Assembly: GCF_016429255.1 (NCBI RefSeq)
Contig: NZ_JAELUG010000070.1
Location: 1-36,936 of the forward strand
DNA length: 36,936 bases
Direction of reading: 5' to 3'
DNA from: Rhizobium sp. ASV8
GTDB lineage: Bacteria; Pseudomonadota; Alphaproteobacteria; Rhizobiales; Rhizobiaceae
Below are positions 32,783 to 36,936 of this stretch, in pieces. The position numbers and the translations under genes are program-made. Position 1 is the stretch's first letter. Every line of letters starts with the position of its first letter. The notes beneath the pieces were generated by a model that saw only the letters and a list, made by a program, of their open reading frames with translations, made no database searches and had not been told where the DNA came from.

Positions 32783-35284
32783 CTAATTGTCGATCTTGAA
32801 GCGGCGGAGCCGAAGCGCATTGCCAAGCACGAAGATGCTGGACAGGGCCATGGCACCTGCTGCAAAGACCGGTGAGAGCAGGATGCCCAAGCTCGGGTAA
32901 AGCGCACCGGCCGCAACCGGGATCAGAGCCGTATTGTACGCGAAGGCCCAGAACAGGTTCTGGCGGATGTTGCCGATCGTTGCCTTGGACAGGGCAATGG
33001 CGCTCGGCACGCTCTGGAGGCTTCCCGACATGAGGACGACATCGGCTGCCTCGATGGCGATATCCGTGCCCGTGCCGATGGCGAGACCGACATCGGCCTC
33101 GGCGAGCGCCGGTGCGTCGTTGATGCCATCGCCGACAAAGGCTATCTTGCCAAACTGCCCCTTGAGGCGGCGGACCGCCTCGACCTTTCCGTCCGGCAGG
33201 ACTTCGGCCACGACTTCGTCGATACCCAATCGCATAGCGATGGCCCTGGCGGTGCGGGCATTATCGCCGGTGATCATCGCTACCTTCAGGCCGAGATCGT
33301 GCATCACCTTGATCGCTGCAGGCGTCGTGGCCTTGATCGGATCCGCCACGGCAATAATTGCCGCGAGCTTGCCGCCGATCGCAGCGAAGAGTGGAGATTT
33401 GCCCTCGTTGCCCAGGCGCTCGGCAACCGCGGAGAACACGGTCACATCATGCCCAAGCTCGATCATATAACGGTCCGCGCCGATTTCGATGTGCTTACCG
33501 CCGGCCATCGCCTTGACGCCGAAACCCGTCACCGACATGAAGTCGGACACGGGTTGGAGCGCCACACCTTCCAAAGCCGCCGCCTCCACGATCGCGCGCG
33601 CGATCGGATGTTCCGACTTGGATTCGACGGCCGCAACCAGACCAAGGACGCTTGTCCGGTCGAAACCGGCTGCCAGTTCGAGATCGGTCAGCATCGGCTT
33701 ACCTTCAGTCAGGGTACCGGTCTTGTCCAGGGCGACAACTTTGGCGTCCTTCAGCAGCTGCAGGGCTTCCCCCTTGCGGAACAACACGCCGAGCTCCGCA
33801 CCGCGGCCCGTGCCGACCATGATCGAGGTGGGGGTCGCAAGGCCCATGGCGCATGGGCAGGCGATGATTAGGACCGCCACGGCGTTGATCATCGCGAATG
33901 TAAGAGCGGGCGACGGCCCGAAATAGAGCCAGCCTGCAAACGTCAGCGCGGCCACGGCAAAGACCGCCGGAACGAACCACATCGTCACCTTATCGACCAT
34001 GGCCTGGATCGGCAGCTTCGAGCCCTGTGCCTGCTCGACCATGCGGATGATCTGCGCGAGCACTGTATTGCCGCCGACAGCGGTCGCGCGGAATGCGAAG
34101 GCGCCCTTCTGGTTGATCGTACCACCGACCAGCGCGCTGCCGACCACCTTTGACACCGGGATAGGTTCGCCTGTTATCATCGATTCATCGACATAACTTT
34201 CCCCTTCGACCAGCTCGCCGTCGAGCGGAACCCGCTCGCCGGGGCGGACTTCAACAATGTCGCCGGCAACGACCGAGCCGATCGGCAGATCAACGGCCTT
34301 GCCGCCGCGACGAACCCGCGCAGTCTTGGCCTGCAGGCCGACCAGGCGTTTGATCGCCTCGGACGTTCGCCCCTTGGCGCGGGCCTCCAACAGACGGCCG
34401 AGCAGGATGAGCGTTACGATGACCGCTGCAGCCTCATAATAGACATTGACCGTGCCGGGCGGCAGGAAGCCGGGCGCGAAGGTCGCAACCAGCGAATAGC
34501 CGTAGGCCGCAAGCGAGCCGACGGCGACCAACGAGTTCATGTCGGGTGCGAGGCGCCAGAGCGCCGGGAGCCCTTTGTCGTAGAAGCGGATGCCGGGAGC
34601 GAAGAGTACGAGCGTCGTCAGCGCGAATTGGATATACCAACTCCATTGCATGCCGATCGAGGCTTCGATGAGGCGGTGCACTCCAGGAAGGAGGTGAGCC
34701 CCCATCTCCATCAGGAAAACCGGTGCGGTCAGCACGGCGGCGACCGTGAAATCGCGGGTGAGCTCCCGGCGTTCGATTTCCTTCTTCTCGGCGCGATCCG
34801 CATCTTGGCTTTCGCTCCGGTCCGATATGGTACCGATCACCCTTGCTTCATAGCCGACATCTTCGATTGCCGCGACCAGGGACACCGCGCTGACGGATCC
34901 CTTAATCGTGGCCCGTTCGGTCGCCAGGTTGACGACCGCCTGCGTTACACCGGGAACGGCCATCAAGGCACGTTCGACGCGGCCAACACAGGAGGCGCAT
35001 GTCATGCCCTCCACCGAGAGTTCAATGGGGTCTGAGGTCGCGACGAAGCTGGCGGGCACGGAGTAGCCTACATTTTGGACGGTTGCGATGAGTGCGGTGC
35101 GGTCGACGGTCGCGCTCATCGTCATATTGGCCCGCTCGGTGGCAAGGTTGACCGATACAGTCTCGACGCCCGGGACCGTCTTCAGCGCTCTTTCGACCCG
35201 GCCGACGCAGGATGCGCATGTCATGCCCTCGATCGGCATTGATATTGCAGTGGACGTGTCTGTCGCTCGAATGGGGGCATTCAT
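32783..35284 (-). CDS. actP: Copper-exporting P1B-type ATPase with two HMA domains
   Basis: 833 aa. Two N-terminal heavy-metal-associated domains with GMTCASC (Cys23/26 and Cys96/99), eight predicted membrane helices, TGEPIPV in the actuator, the CPC metal site in IACPCAMGLATPTS, phosphorylation motif DKTGTLTEGKP, SEHPIARAIVEAA and hinge GDGINDAPALAEADVG. It pumps Cu(I) from the cytoplasm to the periplasm at the cost of ATP. Start ATG 35284 has GGAGG 6 nt upstream. Divergent from copZ, followed by hmrR. Rhizobial name actP; copA elsewhere. Confidence 0.95.
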   Translation of the reverse strand: MNAPIRATDTSTAISMPIEGMTCASCVGRVERALKTVPGVETVSVNLATERANMTMSATVDRTALIATVQNVGYSVPASFVATSDPIELSVEGMTCASCVGRVERALMAVPGVTQAVVNLATERATIKGSVSAVSLVAAIEDVGYEARVIGTISDRSESQDADRAEKKEIERRELTRDFTVAAVLTAPVFLMEMGAHLLPGVHRLIEASIGMQWSWYIQFALTTLVLFAPGIRFYDKGLPALWRLAPDMNSLVAVGSLAAYGYSLVATFAPGFLPPGTVNVYYEAAAVIVTLILLGRLLEARAKGRTSEAIKRLVGLQAKTARVRRGGKAVDLPIGSVVAGDIVEVRPGERVPLDGELVEGESYVDESMITGEPIPVSKVVGSALVGGTINQKGAFAFRATAVGGNTVLAQIIRMVEQAQGSKLPIQAMVDKVTMWFVPAVFAVAALTFAGWLYFGPSPALTFAMINAVAVLIIACPCAMGLATPTSIMVGTGRGAELGVLFRKGEALQLLKDAKVVALDKTGTLTEGKPMLTDLELAAGFDRTSVLGLVAAVESKSEHPIARAIVEAAALEGVALQPVSDFMSVTGFGVKAMAGGKHIEIGADRYMIELGHDVTVFSAVAERLGNEGKSPLFAAIGGKLAAIIAVADPIKATTPAAIKVMHDLGLKVAMITGDNARTARAIAMRLGIDEVVAEVLPDGKVEAVRRLKGQFGKIAFVGDGINDAPALAEADVGLAIGTGTDIAIEAADVVLMSGSLQSVPSAIALSKATIGNIRQNLFWAFAYNTALIPVAAGALYPSLGILLSPVFAAGAMALSSIFVLGNALRLRRFKIDN

Positions 35285-35330
35285 AGCCGCCTCCTTTTTT
35301 AGTTCAAATCTGAGTTCGAGCGAAGGATCA

Positions 35331-35354
35331 GGCTTCCAACGATGGGAAGGTCAA
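35331..35354 (-). promoter_or_regulatory. HmrR/CueR box of the copper ATPase promoter
   Basis: On the minus strand TTGACC serves as -35 and a 19-nt spacer with CTTCC...GGAAG dyad leads to GATCCT as -10, in the same register as E. coli copA. MerR-type activators need exactly such a long spacer. About 50 nt upstream of the ATPase start. Confidence 0.85.
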
Positions 35355-35379
35355 TAGCGATTTTTTTGTTTGATGTCAC

Positions 35380-35403
35380 TTGACCTTCCCATCGTTGGAA
35401 GCC
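35380..35403 (+). promoter_or_regulatory. HmrR/CueR box of the copZ promoter
   Basis: Exact inverted copy (24 nt) of the box at 35331-35354: TTGACC -35, 19-nt spacer with CTTCC...GGAAG, then CACCTT as -10. It faces copZ, about 40 nt upstream of its start. So one regulator drives both arms of the locus. Confidence 0.85.
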
Positions 35404-35443
35404 CCACCTTGAGCGATGTGAGATCAAAACACGGAGATGTTTC

Positions 35444-35638
35444 ATGGAACTCAAAATCGAAAACATGACCTGCGGCGGTTGTGCCAGGTCCGTCACCAAG
35501 GCGATCCAGTCGGTCGACCCGAATGCCAAGATCGAGGCCAATCCCGACAAGCGTCTAGTCACGGTTCAATCGGCCGCAGGTGAAGACGTCATCTTGCAGG
35601 TTCTCGCAAAGGCCGGATACCCGGCTATGACGAGCTGA
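35444..35638 (+). CDS. copZ: Copper chaperone CopZ (HMA domain)
   Basis: 64 aa single heavy-metal-associated domain with ferredoxin-like fold; Cys10 and Cys13 in NMTCGGCARS bind Cu(I). It hands copper to the HMA domains of the neighbouring ATPase. Start ATG 35444 follows ACGGAGATGTTTC. Length is normal. First gene of the plus-strand copper operon, directly after an HmrR box, and followed after 10 nt by the Met-rich exported protein gene. Confidence 0.9.
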   Translation: MELKIENMTCGGCARSVTKAIQSVDPNAKIEANPDKRLVTVQSAAGEDVILQVLAKAGYPAMTS

Positions 35639-35648
35639 TCGGGAGCGG

Positions 35649-35924
35649 ATGATGAACAAGCTCACTCCGATCTTCATTGGCGGTGCAATCGCCGTCAGTG
35701 CGGGGCTTGCGATTGCGCAGAGCCAGCTGAACAAGAGCGCCCCCGTGCCGGGTCACGACATGTCGGGAATGAATATGTCCAACCATTCGATGTCGGCAGC
35801 GGGCAGTCCCTCCACGAAAGCGTTCGGCGAAGCCAGCGACCGCCTGCACAAGGAGGTGGTGATCGAGGCCCAGGAAGGTGAGATCGCCATGATGAAGGAA
35901 TGGCTTGCCAAAAATGCGAAGTGA
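35649..35924 (+). CDS. Met-rich exported protein, apparently an internally shortened DUF305 protein
   Basis: 91 aa. Signal peptide about 1-24 (GAIAVSAGLAIAQS), a Met/His copper-binding-like stretch GHDMSGMNMSNHSM (about 38-52), then STKAFGEASDRLHK joined straight to EAQEGEIAMMKEWLAKN. The first and last of these match the two ends of DUF305 proteins as I recall them, but the middle ~40 residues with the PHHQxAIDMA metal site are missing. Start at 35649 or 35652 (adjacent ATGs, GGGAG upstream). Inside the copper operon between copZ and the multicopper oxidase gene; periplasmic copper binding by the Met stretch is inferred. Confidence 0.7.
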   Translation: MMNKLTPIFIGGAIAVSAGLAIAQSQLNKSAPVPGHDMSGMNMSNHSMSAAGSPSTKAFGEASDRLHKEVVIEAQEGEIAMMKEWLAKNAK

Positions 35925-36033
35925 CATCCGGGGACGCGCTCTTCGGAGGCGCGTTCGCGGAAGCTCAAAATTAGGAACGGACCTCAGCGACCGCGTCGCT
36001 GCCAGTTCGTCAGCAGCAAAAGGAAAACGATCG

Positions 36034-36936
36034 ATGCACCGGCGGACTTTTCTCGCAAGCCTTGCAGGCTTTGCCATTGCCGGGCCAACCGCGGCCCAGA
36101 TGAAGCATGACATGAGCGGCCATGATATGGGCGCCATGACGGGCCATGGCGGTCACGATATGCCGCAAGCCGGGGGCAAGCCCGTTCTGCCTGAAGGGCT
36201 GCCCCTGCGTGATCTGCCGCGCCTGGAGAACCAGTCGGGCGTCGTTGGAACCTTCAAGGCAAAGCTGACCGCCGGGCAAAGCCGTGTACGGTTCTCACAG
36301 GGACTTGATACGTCGGTGCTTGCCTATAACGGTACCAGTCCGGTGATTGAAGCGCATGAGGGCGACAGGATCGAGATTGCATTCGCAAATGAGATCCCGA
36401 ACGAGCCGACAACGGTTCATTGGCATGGTATGCCGGTGCCCGCCAATCAGGACGGCAATCCGGCCGATCCGGTAGCGTCCGGCGGCGAGAGGACCTACAC
36501 GTTCGATCTGCCGGAAGGCAGCGCCGCCTCCTACTGGTTTCACCCTCATCCTCATGGTTTGACCGCCGAGCAGGTCTATCGCGGCCTGGCGGGCATCTTT
36601 CTAGTGAAACCGAAGCAAGATCCGATCCCGGTGGAGTATGGCGACACGATCCTGATGTTTACGGATTTAAGGCTCGCTGCCGATGGAACAATGCCTGACA
36701 GCACCATGGCGGATATGATGAACGGACGGGTTGGCGACCATGTGCTCGTCAACGGCCAGAAGAATCCGATCATGGCGATGGCGCAAGGCGAGAAGCGCCG
36801 ACTGCGGCTCTTCAACGCGACGAACGCACGCTTCCTGCGCCTCAAGTTCGAGAACGCCGGCATGACCGTCATCGGCACGGACGGCGGTTTGATCGAGGCT
36901 CCGGTCGCCGTCGAGGAGCTGTTGCTGTCACCCGCC
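36034..36936 (+). CDS. Multicopper oxidase, N-terminal part (runs off the right edge)
   Basis: 301 codons in the window, no stop. The twin-arginine signal MHRRTFLASLAGFAIAGPTA sends the folded copper protein out by Tat. A Met/His-rich linker (HDMSGHDMGAMTGHGGHDM) follows, then cupredoxin domain 1 with the first two copper motifs HWHGMPVP (about 129) and YWFHPHPHG (about 168), and part of domain 2 (HVLVNGQKNP). CueO/CopA-type cuprous oxidases turn Cu(I) into less toxic Cu(II) in the periplasm. The C-terminal HCH type 1 copper motif is beyond the edge. ATG 36034 has AAGGAAAA upstream; third gene of the copper operon. Confidence 0.9.
   Translation, partial: MHRRTFLASLAGFAIAGPTAAQMKHDMSGHDMGAMTGHGGHDMPQAGGKPVLPEGLPLRDLPRLENQSGVVGTFKAKLTAGQSRVRFSQGLDTSVLAYNGTSPVIEAHEGDRIEIAFANEIPNEPTTVHWHGMPVPANQDGNPADPVASGGERTYTFDLPEGSAASYWFHPHPHGLTAEQVYRGLAGIFLVKPKQDPIPVEYGDTILMFTDLRLAADGTMPDSTMADMMNGRVGDHVLVNGQKNPIMAMAQGEKRRLRLFNATNARFLRLKFENAGMTVIGTDGGLIEAPVAVEELLLSPA

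Noticed and set aside
1..36936. CRISPR array, rRNA operon or replication origin
   Set aside because: No spaced direct repeats, rRNA-like sequence or repABC/DnaA-box cluster was seen.

Overview
The window looks like a piece of a Rhizobiaceae genome, most likely Rhizobium or a close relative. The reasons are a glxA/glxBCD/glnT-type cluster next to sarcosine-oxidase-like genes, an HmrR/ActP-type copper locus, a dmeR-like nickel/cobalt regulator, and a candidate alpha-r14-type small RNA. All calls come from reading the sequence and from recalled family knowledge; no search was run.

Region 1 (1-11,645) is compact and looks like one physiological unit: the N-methylglutamate (NMG) route for methylamine. 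On the minus strand lie the three NMG synthase genes (mgsA, mgsB, mgsC), gmaS (gamma-glutamylmethylamide synthetase, usually annotated glnT) and the start of purU. On the plus strand lie the four NMG dehydrogenase subunits (mgdA, mgdB, mgdC, mgdD), overlapping or closely spaced. Between them sit two regulators, a cupin-XRE protein and a GlxA-type AraC protein. Inferred flow: methylamine + glutamate gives gamma-glutamylmethylamide (GmaS), then N-methylglutamate (MgsABC), then glutamate plus methylene-tetrahydrofolate (MgdABCD); PurU can release the C1 unit as formate.

Region 2 (about 11,650-27,000) is a patchy accessory zone with many scars: a degenerate tRNA-like piece at 11.9 kb, an IS5-type transposase tail at 13.8 kb, an ABC permease reduced to its C-terminus in front of an intact glycerophosphodiesterase gene, and a CDF cation transporter reduced to its first ~34 codons behind rcnA. 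Intact genes are a phospholipase C/acid phosphatase-like enzyme, GDPD, a glycine-zipper protein, the rcnA/rcnR-like nickel/cobalt efflux pair with DUF1289, an S9 peptidase, two independent TetR + extended-SDR modules, a SnoaL-like protein and an exported alpha/beta hydrolase. Several 400-650 bp blocks between them hold no recognisable gene.

Region 3 (27,000-32,240) has the candidate trans-acting sRNA with an anti-Shine-Dalgarno loop (minus strand, ~27,168-27,281), a membrane GGDEF-EAL protein, and an EF-G paralogue that has lost switch I and the catalytic histidine.

Region 4 (32,240-36,936) is a copper-defence locus: hmrR/cueR and a two-HMA copper P1B-ATPase on minus, and divergently copZ, a small Met-rich exported protein that looks like an internally deleted DUF305 protein, and the start of a Tat-exported multicopper oxidase. 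The divergent promoter region contains two mirror-image 24-bp copies of a CueR/HmrR box.

No CRISPR array, rRNA gene, intact tRNA gene or intact insertion sequence was seen.
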